Of a stretch of 64,000 nt of DNA, positions 33,980 to 44,495 are shown one piece after another (the first letter of the stretch is position 1; the number at the start of each line of letters is the position of its first letter). The stretch is from Sisyra terminalis (Eukaryota; Arthropoda; Insecta; Neuroptera; Sisyridae), in contig OY292275.1 of assembly GCA_958496175.1 (NCBI GenBank), forward strand, positions 12,276,001 through 12,340,000, read 5' to 3'. The translations under genes were made by a program, and so were the position numbers. Below the pieces are notes generated by a model, which was given only the letters and a program-made list of their open reading frames with translations, ran no database searches and had not been told where the DNA came from.

Positions 33980-35330
33980 TGGGCATGCGTTTTCACCTCC
34001 TTAACGTCCCGTTTTAAATTCCCATGGATCTAGCCATTAAAAGCAAATTAAATTTAAGTATGACGGTTAAGGATGATTTAGTATAAAATATTTAACTCAA
34101 TTTCAACAAAAAAATTTTTTCTTATATTCTTTATATGCACTTGAAAATTGTCCATGTGAAATTTTGAAACGAGATTGCGGGTGTCCTTTTGCCCACAGGA
34201 TGAAATTTTTTTCACATTTCATCACACGTAAGTACCTAGTTTTATAATTCGTTGATAAAGTTAGTCTATATAATGAAAAGTCACCCCTCGAAAACGACCA
34301 ATTTTCAGGGAAATTTGGAGCATGTGTTTTCATATCCTTCATTTCCCATTTTATATTCCCAAGGATCTAAACATTAAATGCAAATTATATTTATGCACGA
34401 CGGTTAAGTCTAAAAGGATGTTAAGTCTAAAATATTTAGCTCAATATCAACGAAAAAAATCATTCCTTATATCCTTTTTATGCAATTGAAAATTGTCCTT
34501 TTCAAAACTTTTTAACGGAAATGCGGGTGTTCTTTTACAGACAGGACTTTTTTTTTCCACATTACTATTCACGTAAGGGCATTGTTTAATAATAAGTTGT
34601 TAAAATATAACCTTATAAGGAAAAATAATCCCTCGAAATCGAACAATTTTCAGACAAATTTGGAGCATGTGTTTTCACATCCTTCATTTCCCGTTTTAAA
34701 TTCCCTAAAATCTAAACATTAAATGCAAATTATATTTAAGCATAACGGTTAAGGATGATTTAGTCTCAAATATTTAACTCAATATCAACGAAAAAAAATA
34801 TTCCTTATATCCTTTTTATGCACTTGAAAATTGTCTTTTTTGAAACTTTTAATCGATATTGCGGGTGTCCTTTTGCACACAGGATGAAATTTTTTTCACA
34901 ATACTACTCACGTTAGTGGCTAGCTTTATAATTCGATGATCAACTTAGTCCTTATAAGGAAATATCATTTTTCGAAAACGACCAATTTTAAAGCATATTT
35001 CAGTGCATGCTTTTTCACTTCCTTAACTTTCCGTTTTAGTTTCCCAAGGATCTAGCCATTAAATGCAAATTATTTTTGTTCAATATTGTTAAGGATGATT
35101 TATTTTATAACATTTAGCTCAATTCCAACGAAAAAAACAATCCATTATATCCTTTTTATGCACTTGAAAATTGTCCTTTATGAAACGATACTGTGGTTTC
35201 ACATAAGACAAAAATTGGTTTAGTATTGTAATTCACGTATGGGTCTTAACTTATAAATCGTCAAGAGAATTACCCTTATCAGGAATAGTCATCCTTGCAA
35301 TTATCCGTTTTTTTACATATTGTTAATGTT
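33980..35330 (+). repeat. Left-arm tandem repeat, ~4 x 340 bp
   Basis: Monomers begin near 33982, 34319, 34662 and 35002, marked by gcatg(t/c)(g/t)ttttcac..ccttaa, then cattaaatgcaaatta, then gcacttgaaaattgtcc and gcgggtgtccttttg. Spacings are about 337, 343 and 340 bp. Monomers are diverged from one another. Confidence 0.85.
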
Positions 35331-35445
35331 AGGCAATTATATATACAGCTATGAAATTGGGCTGCGGCTTAAGTTTACTAGTTTAGAACTTATAAATTGG
35401 ACATTTGATTTGTTTTATTAATTTAAATCAATGTATTTTTACAGA

Positions 35446-35727
35446 ATCAACTTTCCTGGAAAGTGAGAACAAGGGCAAAAAGAATCATTTTTTGGGAGAT
35501 AAATGTTTAGGAAGTGTTAGAGTTATTGAATTTGGTTAATATTGTTCTAATTGAAATTTTCGTTTTAGAGGAATCTTACCGAAGACAATCGAGACTTTTT
35601 AAATAAATTTCAATGGTTCATCATTTCCAAATGGACGTTTGAAGAATCAATGCGGATCATTCGAGAATCTTTAATCCAATTCCTCAAGGATAACATTTCT
35701 ACAATTGGTAGCTACCGAGAAGTGTAA
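35446..35727 (+). pseudogene. Unrecognised two-exon ORF remnant, left arm
   Basis: First exon about 35446-35510 after ttttacag, with one open frame reading STFLESENKGKKNHFLGDKCL. Its donor site is GGAAGT, so GT is lost. Second exon from about 35572 after gttttag reads RNLTEDNRDF, then FIISKWTFEESMRIIRES and stops with TAA after GSYREV. The right arm has the longer version. I do not recognise the protein; it is probably a transposon-carried gene or captured host exons. Confidence 0.5.
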
Positions 35728-36430
35728 CAATTAGTGGTGTAAATTGTGTTTCCATAAATCAGTGAACATTAAGTGATTCAAGTGATCAGTGGTTCAAGTG
35801 ATAAATAAAATATCAGAATAATCAAACCTTTTTTATTAACTAATTTTTTTTTATAAGATTGTAACAGTTGATACTATTACATAATTACTTTAAATAATAA
35901 AAAAAAATATTGAATTTAATTAAAAATATTAAATTTTTTAATCAAGAAGCCTGAGGAAGTTACGATTACGTAACGAAACGTTGCTTTTTGAAATAATAAA
36001 ATATTAAAAAATTAAAGATCTTAAACAACCTGAATTTTTCTCTTATTTAAACAACTATAAATAATTGTAAATTTACCAAAAACTGTTATTGTTTCATTTT
36101 ATATATCTAATAGATATTTAACATTAATAAATTTATTTAAAAGAATACATTGTTTCAATTCGATTTACCGCACCCATCCTCATGAATTTTATATTTCAGA
36201 GTTTTTTTTTACAATTACAATACAAATAAGAGTTAAGTTAATACATCGATAAGGTAGGTAAGAGAGGTTAAATGTTTTTCGATAGATTATCGAGTAATAC
36301 GATAAAAGCCAATATTGAAAAACATCTTAATTAATTTTAATTATTTCGATCGAAAATGTTTTTCAATTTTCCATGAATCTCATAAGAATTGTTTATATAT
36401 GAGTTTTAACGTCATTTACATATATCATCT

Positions 36431-36504
36431 GATAGCCGAGTCGTCATGGTCGCCGTTGCTGTTGTTGGAGTCGAGGTCCCTGGTTCGCATCCCGATTGGT
36501 CCCG
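36431..36504 (+). repeat. tRNA-like module A (pol III A and B boxes)
   Basis: tagccgagtcgtcatgg fits an A box and ggttcgcatccc fits a B box, about 36 nt apart. The D arm can pair, but anticodon and T arms pair poorly, so this is tRNA-derived rather than a working tRNA. Also at 37713-37786 and inverted at 39599-39672. Confidence 0.5.
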
Positions 36505-36696
36505 TATTTTTATAATTTCTAATAATTGATTTCTGTTCCTTACAGCTTATAATATATCTAATTAACATTAATCCTTAATTCCAGACATTGTTTCATCGAA
36601 ATATTCGATCGAACAGTTCCAGCCTTTCGGGTTTGGAAATGATCGATCGATCGATGATGCAATAAATTTTTCATTTTATTTTTGCTCAATGGTTTT

Positions 36697-36755
36697 GTGA
36701 CGTCACTCAATTTCATATATATGACGTCATCATCCAATGACATCACCCAATGACG
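36697..36755. promoter_or_regulatory. Cluster of TGACGTCA (CRE-type) motifs in foldback arm
   Basis: tgacgtca occurs at 36698-36705 and 36722-36729, followed by tgacatca and tgacgtc variants. Matching sites lie inverted at about 39377-39384 and 39401-39408. TGACGTCA is the CREB/ATF consensus; whether it is used here is unknown. Confidence 0.4.
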
Positions 36756-37712
36756 TCTTCCCCGAAAAAAATCGAAAAATGTAGCGAATTTTCGATTTTC
36801 GGGAAATAAGAATCTGGGAACGGCTTAGTTACGTCACGGGAGGCCTAAAAAACATATCCCAAAGTCAATTTTTTCGTTTTTTTGGCGAAAATTTTTCGGC
36901 CGAAATTCTGAAGAATCGATAAAATAGGCCCAATTTCGCGATTTTTTTCACTTTTTCCAATTTTAAAGTCATTTGTAGCGAAAACTATCGATCGTAGGTT
37001 AACGATAGTAGGCTCATTCGATAGCGCTTGAATTACTCTATCGGTGGTGTAAATTTGGTCCCGGAAAAGCGTAAGGGGAAAAACTTTCTTTTTCAACTTG
37101 TCAAAAATTTCATTTCGTCGACCAAATGTACGTCGATTTTTTCCGCAAAATTATTTGTCGAATTTTTCATTGAAATTCGCACCATAGCTGCATTACGTAA
37201 CCATCGAAACATAAATCTTAAAAAAACCTAAATTTTTCAATGTCGTTAATGGTTTTTACAATTTTTAAAATTCACCCATTGTGCTAGCTAAAGCTATTTA
37301 ATTACAAATTTGTTTTATTAAAAAAGGATTAAGGACCTAAAAATTTTCCAATGTGGTTCTAATTCTTTTCCGATCGTAACATGGAGCACCTTTGGTTAAA
37401 ATTTTTCCGGAAAATTCCGAGGAACTCGTTCGATTGTAAAATATTAAAGTTAATTAATTCGATATTAAAGTATTATATATTATGCAAGATAATGCTGTTC
37501 AAATACAAATTTGTTTTTTCCGAAAAAAAAGATAAAGAACCTTAAAATGTTGCAAAGTTTTTATTCAAATTTTCCAACTTTAACATGGAGCAGCTATGGT
37601 TAAAAAATTTTTGGAAAATTCCAATTCTTTCGATCGATTTTTTTTTAATTTTCTATAAATCTCATAAGAATTGTTTATATATGCGTTTTAACGTCATTTA
37701 CACATATCATCT

Positions 37713-37786
37713 GATAGCCGAGTCGTCATGGTCGCCGTTGCTGTTGTCGGAGTCGAGGTCCCTGGTTCGCATCCCAATTGGTCCCG
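37713..37786 (+). repeat. tRNA-like module B
   Basis: Second copy of the A-box/B-box module in the left arm, within the inner duplication, nearly identical to the copy at 36431. It shows that the extra 1.28 kb of the left arm arose by duplication of this module. Confidence 0.5.
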
Positions 37787-39598
37787 GATTTTTATAATTT
37801 CTTATAATTGATTTCTATACCTTACAGTTTATAATATATATAATTAACATTAATCCTAAATTCCAGACATTGTTTCATCGAAATATTCGACCGAACAGTT
37901 CCAGCCTTTCGAGGTTGGAAAATGATCGATCGATGATGCAATATATTTTTCATTTTAGGCTGACTCATTAATTTTGTGACGTCATTTTTTTTTTGGAAAT
38001 GGGGGAGGAGGACCATGTAATTTTGAATTTAGCGAAATGGGATTTCGGGAATGGCTTAGTTACGCTTCGAGAAGCCTAAAAATCATTTTTAATTATGTAA
38101 TTTTTCAATTTTTGGCGAAAATTTTTCGGCCGATTTTCCGAAACAGCGCAAAATAAGGCCAAATTTAGTGATTTTTTTCACTTTTTCCAACTTTAAAGCC
38201 ATTTGTAGCGAAAACTATCGATCGTAGGTTAACGATAGTAGGCTCATTCGATAGCGCTTGAATTACTCTATCGGTGGTGTAAATTTGGTCCCGGAAAAGC
38301 GTAAGGGGAAAAACTTTTTTTTTCAACTTGTCAAAAATTTCATTTCGTCGACCAAATGTACGTCGATTTTTTCCGCAAAATTGTTTGTCGAATTTTTCAT
38401 TGAAATTCGCACCATAGCTGCATTACGTTACGATCAAAACATAAATCCAAAAAAACCTAAATATTTCGATGTCGTTAATGGTTTTTTCGATATTTAAAAT
38501 TCACCTATTGTCCTATTTAAATAAAAATTTGTTTTTTATAAAAAAAGGATTAAGGACCTAAAAATTTTCCAATGGGGTTCCAACGGGGTCACCTTTTCCG
38601 AGGAACATGGAGCACCTTTAGTTAAAATTTCCGGAAACTTCCAAGGATATCTTTCAATCAAACTCTTACCCCAGAACGATTTTCATGGAATTTTCCGAAA
38701 AAATTTTAACTAAAGGTGCTCCATATTACGATCGAAAATGATTAAGAACCCCATTGGAAAATTTTTAGGTCCTTAATCCTTTTTCTAACAAAATCAAATT
38801 TGTATTTAAATAGCATTACCTAGGACAATAGGTGAATTTTAAATATCGAAAAAACCATTAACGACATCGAAAAATTGAGGTTTTTTTGGATTTATGTTTT
38901 GATTGTAACGTAATGCAGCTATGGTGCGAATTTCAATGTAAAATTCGACAAACAATTTTGCCGAAAAAATCGACGTACATTTGGTCGACGAAATGAAATT
39001 TCTGACAAGTTGAAAAAAAAAGTTTTTCCCCTTACGCTTTTCCGGGACCAAATATACACCATCGATAGAGTAATTCAAGCGCTATCGAATGAGCCTACTA
39101 TCGTTAATCTACGATCGATAGTTTTCGCTACATAAGGCTTTAAAGTTGGAAAAAGAGAAAAAAATCGCGAAATTGGGCCTATTTTATCGATTCTTCAGAA
39201 TTTCGGCCGAAAAATTTTCGCCAAAAAAACGAAAAAATTGACTTTAGGATATGTTTTTTTGGCCTCCCGTGACGTAACTAAGCCGTTCCCAGAATCTTAT
39301 TTCCCGAAAATCGAAAATTCGCTAAATTTTTCGGGAATGACATCTTTGGGTGATGTCATTGGATGGCGACGAATGTGTGACGTCATTTATACGAAATTGA
39401 GTGACGTCACAAAACCATTGAGCAAAAATAAAATGAAAAATATATTGCATCATCGATCGATCATTTCCAACCCCGAAAGGCTAGAACTGTTCGATCGAAT
39501 ATTTCGATTAAACAATGTCTGGAATTAAGGATTAATGTTAATTAGATATATTATAAGCTGTAAGGAACAGAAATCAATTATTAGAAATTATAAAAATC

Positions 39599-39672
39599 CG
39601 GGACCAATCGGGATGCGAACCAGGGACCTCGACTCCGACAACAGCAACGGCGACCATGACGACTCGGCTATC
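39599..39672 (-). repeat. tRNA-like module C
   Basis: Inverted copy in the right arm, with ctcggctatc and ggatgcgaacc as reverse-complement A and B boxes. It mirrors module B across the axis. Confidence 0.5.
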
Positions 39673-40196
39673 AGATGATATATGTAAATGACGTTAAAAC
39701 TCATATATAAACAATTCTTATGAGATTCATGGAAAATTGAAAAACATTTTCGATCGAAATAATTAAAATTAATTATGATGTTTTTCAATATTGGCTTTTA
39801 TCGTATTACTCGATAATCTATCGAAAAACATTTTAACTCTCTTACCTACCTTATCTATGTATTAACTTAACTCTTATTTGTATTGTAATTGTAAAAAAAA
39901 ACTCTGAAATATAAAATTCATGAGGATGGGTGCGGTAAATCGAATTGAAACAATGTATTCTATTAAATAAATTTATTAATGTTAAATATCTATTAAATAT
40001 ATACAATAAAACAATAACAGTTTATGGCATATTTACAATTGTTTATAGTAATTATGGAAAAGTATCAATTGTTACAATCTTATAAAAATATTCAGTTAAT
40101 AAAAAAGGTTTGATTATTCTGATATTTTGATTATTTATTACTTGAACCACTTTATCACTTAATGTTCACTGATTTATGAAAACACAATTTACACCA

Positions 40197-40534
40197 CTAA
40201 TTGTTGTAGTAAATCCGGTAAATCCATTCGTATTCTTCTCGGTAACTACCAATTGTAGAAATTATATCCTTGTGGAATTTGATTGAAGATTCTCGAATGA
40301 TCCGCATCGATTCCTCAAACGTCCATTTGGAAATTATGAACAATTCAAATCCATTGAAAAACTCTCTAATGTCCTCGGTCAGCTTCCTCTAGAGTGAAAA
40401 ATTCAATTAGAACAATATTTACAAGTTTCAATAACACTAGCACTTACTAAACAATGATCTCCCAAAAGGATGATACTTTCTTCAATCCAAACAAAACTTG
40501 TCTTTAATTTTCAGGTAATTTAATTCTGACGATT
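40197..40534 (-). pseudogene. Unrecognised two-exon ORF remnant, right arm
   Basis: The second exon (40388-40197), after ctctag, is open for 63 codons: RKLTEDIREFFNGFELF, then ISKWTFEESMRIIRES, ending SYREEYEWIYRIYYNN and stop. The first exon (40534-40448), after tttacag and with an intact GTAAGT donor, ends SIILLGDHCL but has two stops upstream in the same frame. Compared with the left copy, the splice donor is kept here and the first-exon frame is lost. Function unknown. Confidence 0.5.
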
Positions 40535-40679
40535 CTGTAAAAATACATTGATTTAAATTATTAAAACAAATCTTACGTCCAATTTATATTAAGTTATAAA
40601 CTAGGGAGTTTATGCTGCAGCCAAATTGCATAGTTAAATAAAGGGTTGCCTAAAATTACAACTTGTAAAAAAAACTGGA

Positions 40680-41977
40680 TAATTACAAGGGTGACTATTC
40701 CAAATAAAGGTATTTTTTCATGATGATTTATAAAATAAGACCAATACGTGAATTACAATATGAAAACAATTTTGTCCTGTCTGCAAAAGGATACCCGCAA
40801 TATCGTTTCAAAGTTTCAAAAAGGACAATTTTTAAGTGCATAAAAAGGATATAAGGGATGGTTTTATTCGTTGAAATTGAGCTAAATGTTATAAAATAAA
40901 TCATCCTTAATAGTTTTGAACAATAATTATTTTCATTTAATGACCAGATCCTTGGGAAACAAAAACGGAAAGTTAAGGAGATGAAAAAGCATGCACTAAA
41001 ATATGACTTAAAATTGATCGTTTTCGAAAAATGATATTTCCTTATAAGGACTAAGTTGATCATCGAATTATAATGCTAGCTACTAACGTGAGTAGTATTG
41101 TGAAAAAAATTTCATCCTGTGTGCTAAAGGACCCCCGCAATATCGATATATAGATTTAAAAAGGACTATTTTCAAGTGCATAAAAAGGATATAAGGAAAG
41201 ATTTTATTCGTGGAATATTAGTTGATTATTTTAAATTAAACCACCCTTAACCGTTGTGCATAAATATAATTTACTTTTAATGGGTAGATCATAAGGAATT
41301 TAAAACGGGAAATGAAGGATGTGAAAACACATGCTCCAAATTTGTCTGAAAATTGATCGATTTCGAGGGATGAATTTTTATTATAAGGACTAAGTTGATC
41401 ATTGAATTAAAAAACTAGACACTAATGTGAGATGTATTGTGGAAAATTTTTCATTCTGTTTGCAAAAGGTCACCCACAATATTGATTCAAAGTTTCAAAA
41501 AGAACAATTTTAAAGTATTTAAAAGGGATATAAGAGATGTTTTTTTTTCGTTAAAATTAAGATAAATACATCAATTCATTAAATCATTCTCAACCGTTAT
41601 GCATAAAAATAATTTGGATTTAATGTTTAGGTTCTTGGGGAATCAAAACGGGAAGTTTAGGAGGTAAGAATGCATGCACCAAATTTGTCGTAAAATTTGC
41701 GTTTTCGAAAAGTCACTTTTCTTTATAAGGACTAATTTTATCAAGGGATTATAAAACAATTTTTGTTCTGTGTGCAAAAGGAGACCCGCAATATTGTTTC
41801 AAAGTTTCAATAGAACAATTTTTAAATGCATAAATAGGATGTAAGGGATAGATTTTTATCGTATAAATTATGCTGAATATTGAATCGACTGAATCATCCA
41901 TAACGGTATTGCAAAAAAAAACAGTGTGCAATTATTTGCTATATGCTTGGGAAATCCAAACGGGAAGTTAAGTTACT
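40680..41977 (-). repeat. Right-arm tandem repeat, ~4 x 340 bp, inverted
   Basis: Inverted counterparts of the left-arm monomers, marked by (g)gatgtgaaaacacatgctcc at 41317-41337, agcatgcact at 40988-40997 and tgcatgcacc at 41671-41680. Pairwise positions add to about 76000, so monomer order is mirrored. Confidence 0.85.
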
Positions 41978-44495
41978 AACAATAAATATTACCTGTTTTT
42001 TTCGACTCAAGTTCCTTCTAGGTAGTCCATATCGACCTGGCAATGTTTCATTTTCAACCATGTTTTTTATTTTATTTGCGATTTTTTTGTTGGTTTAGTT
42101 CTAATATGGTCTATTTTTCGTTTTAATGGCTAAAGTTCTTATTATGGACTTATTTATTTTTGATTTATATTAAAAACAAAGTTGAAAATGGGACCTCAGC
42201 CTATTTTTCATTTTACAAATTTTCAAATGCTTTTGGGTACCCTTGTATAATAACAATAGTACATCGAGTATCAAAATTATCACAGTATTTCACAAGGGTT
42301 TTTCCTAGTAAAACAAAACTTTATCTTAATAATTTCATTTACTTTAGATTATACTCGCGAAGTTTAAATGTATTTAAAAATAGTCTTCGTTTTCTTATAC
42401 TGAAAAATGTCAAAATTTGTGTAAAAAGTGTACACGAGTAAAGGATCTTCCCGATCCATAGTTATATTGAAGTTTTTTCATCTGTAATTTTTTAAGATTG
42501 GGAAATGAAAAGAGCAACAGTTCTATATGTACAATTTACTTAATTTTATTTTGATAGATGTTAACATGTATTTATATACTGACACTTTAACAATAAATGC
42601 TCTGACTTATGAACAACATATATTTTTTGCACCAGGAGGCAACATTTACTTTCAAATAACATATATAAAGAGAGATAAGGTAAGCACTTGGTGATACAAT
42701 GGTATTAATCTAAATTACATATTAGGCCTCATTAAATAGATATATAATATGTAGTTATGCCAATAAAATAAACATACAGATAAATAAATTTATGTAATAA
42801 CTATTATAGAATACATAAACATCTCTACTAAACATCTCTACAATTACATATGTTGTTTTAAGAAAAATATCTGAGTTCTAATTTAAAACAAGTAAAAAAA
42901 TATATATTTTGGAAAACACTACACTAAAAAAAATGATCGCGAAAAATCCACGGAATAACCAAGTATCGGGATCATTTGTCTTCAGTGTTCGACGTACCTT
43001 ATTTATCATGAACTAGTCATTAAATGGTACAAATGTCTTAAATTTAATGTGAAGTCGTGAAAATTAAAATATGAAACAGTGGTTTATTGTTTTCACAGCG
43101 GTTTCCAAGCTTTCAGCTGCGTTCCCTAAGGAAACGTGGGACTATTGAAAGGGGGGCGCAGCTCAGGCCAGGCCTTCAACGTTCGTAAAAATTAATGTAC
43201 ATAATATGGTATAATATTTTGAAGTCCGTTTGATGAACAACAATGCCAAGTGAGTATTTCTAAAACTAGTCACGAAATTTAAAGGGACATATTTTTTAAA
43301 AGGGGGCGCATGTACAAAAAGTTTGGAAACCACTGGTTTTGCAGATCATTTCATCAAATAAGTGGTAAGTAAATTATAAAAATTATTTAATTTTCAACTT
43401 AGAAAAAAAATCATGGTAAACATTTGTCAGAAAACTGGCGCATTAATCAAATCTACTTAATACATACGTTCATCTTATATACAAATTAATTTATTTCATT
43501 TATATACAAGTACATGCCTTTTACTTCAGTGCTTAATTAGAACATAGGTATATATTTTTCTGTAGTTTTGCTTAAGTTTTATATAATATGTGTTCAATAC
43601 CGAAATATTATTATATGAATTTTGCAAAATTGGCCGACTTATTTTGGCCCCATCGGTTTACACAGAGAATATTTTTGAAATAAAAATTCTTAATAGAATA
43701 TTATATAGTAAGTTACAATCTTATGACTGATTTGTTCTTATACGGAATGAAAATTTTATATTCTAAATGTAATTTTATGGCCAAAATAAATTACAAATTC
43801 AATTACGATTTACATATTGCCAAATAAGTCAAATTGAATTAATTCATCACAATGAATTGAGATTCTCAAATAATCTTACTTTCTACGTTTCTTCAACGTG
43901 TCATCAACGTTTTTGGTATTTATTTTAAATTCACCGTAAAATTTCAAATATAATGCGCATTCTTAGGTTTGGTAAAACCAAAATACACGGGCATAATGCG
44001 CACCCATCTTGTACGTAAAGAATACGCATAGAAGTAACTATGGTTGTCTATACATTAAAAGTAACATCATTTACTAAATTTTCTATACAATTAACAATTT
44101 ATGAAATTGGAGTACTTAAAATTATAGTTAAATTTGTAAAAAGGATGCAATTACTATTGTGTATCAGTTTATGCTAAAATATAAGAAGAATATTCAAAAC
44201 ATTCAGTGAAAATTGATAAGAAACCTGCACATTATTTTCGAACTTTACAGTTCTGAAAACTTTCATTGTAATTAATGATGCTTTGGCATTATGAAAATCT
44301 TAAAGGAAAACCAATATTGATTCTAGAATTATAATTTTTAAAAAATAGTACGGCTTATAATAAGAGACGATACTAACTAATCAAATCAATATAACTCTTG
44401 AATAACCGAAAAAAAAAATAAATTAATGTACTACAACCTTGCTAAGATGCAAATGTGTAGCAAACGAATTAATATTTTACATTCAATATCTGTCA
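41978..44495. other. Intergenic DNA between convergent genes, right part
   Basis: AT-rich sequence with a hAT MITE (43096-43335). It likely includes the 3' UTR of the GEF gene. No other gene recognised; a 93-codon ORF at 42160-42441 has no recognisable protein. Confidence 0.55.
43096..43335. mobile_element. hAT-type MITE, 240 bp
   Basis: Ends cagcggtttccaagcttt and aaaagtttggaaaccactg are inverted. The flanks tgttttca and gttttgca are similar, suggesting a decayed 8-bp target duplication. It contains aggggggcgcag and agggggcgcatg blocks. No ORF. Confidence 0.7.

Larger units (their letters stand above)
33980..41977. repeat. ~8-kb foldback (giant inverted repeat)
   Basis: The left arm (about 33980-38637) and right arm (about 38694-41977) are inverted copies. 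The inner axis is near 38665: ATGGAGCACC at 38607-38616 mirrors 38715-38724. Outer pairs sum to about 75957-76000, for example 34662-34682 with 41317-41337. Inner pairs sum to about 77331-77385. The shift comes from an extra direct copy (about 1.28 kb) of the inner module in the left arm. Each arm, from outside in, has four ~340-bp repeats, two ORF exons, an AT-rich block and a module with a tRNA-like box and TGACGTCA sites. Resembles Foldback-type transposons with repeat-filled termini, but no known family was recognised and no target duplication found. Confidence 0.8.

Noticed and set aside
33980..35330. CRISPR array
   Set aside because: The 340-bp diverged monomers lack the short identical repeat and spacer pattern, and the genome is an animal's.
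36431..36504. Functional tRNA gene
   Set aside because: Anticodon and T stems do not pair properly; only the promoter boxes are kept.
36315..39788. Similar ORFs at 36315, 37585 and 39588 as a gene family
   Set aside because: Conservation covers all positions equally and follows the foldback modules; the ORFs run through the tRNA-like box.
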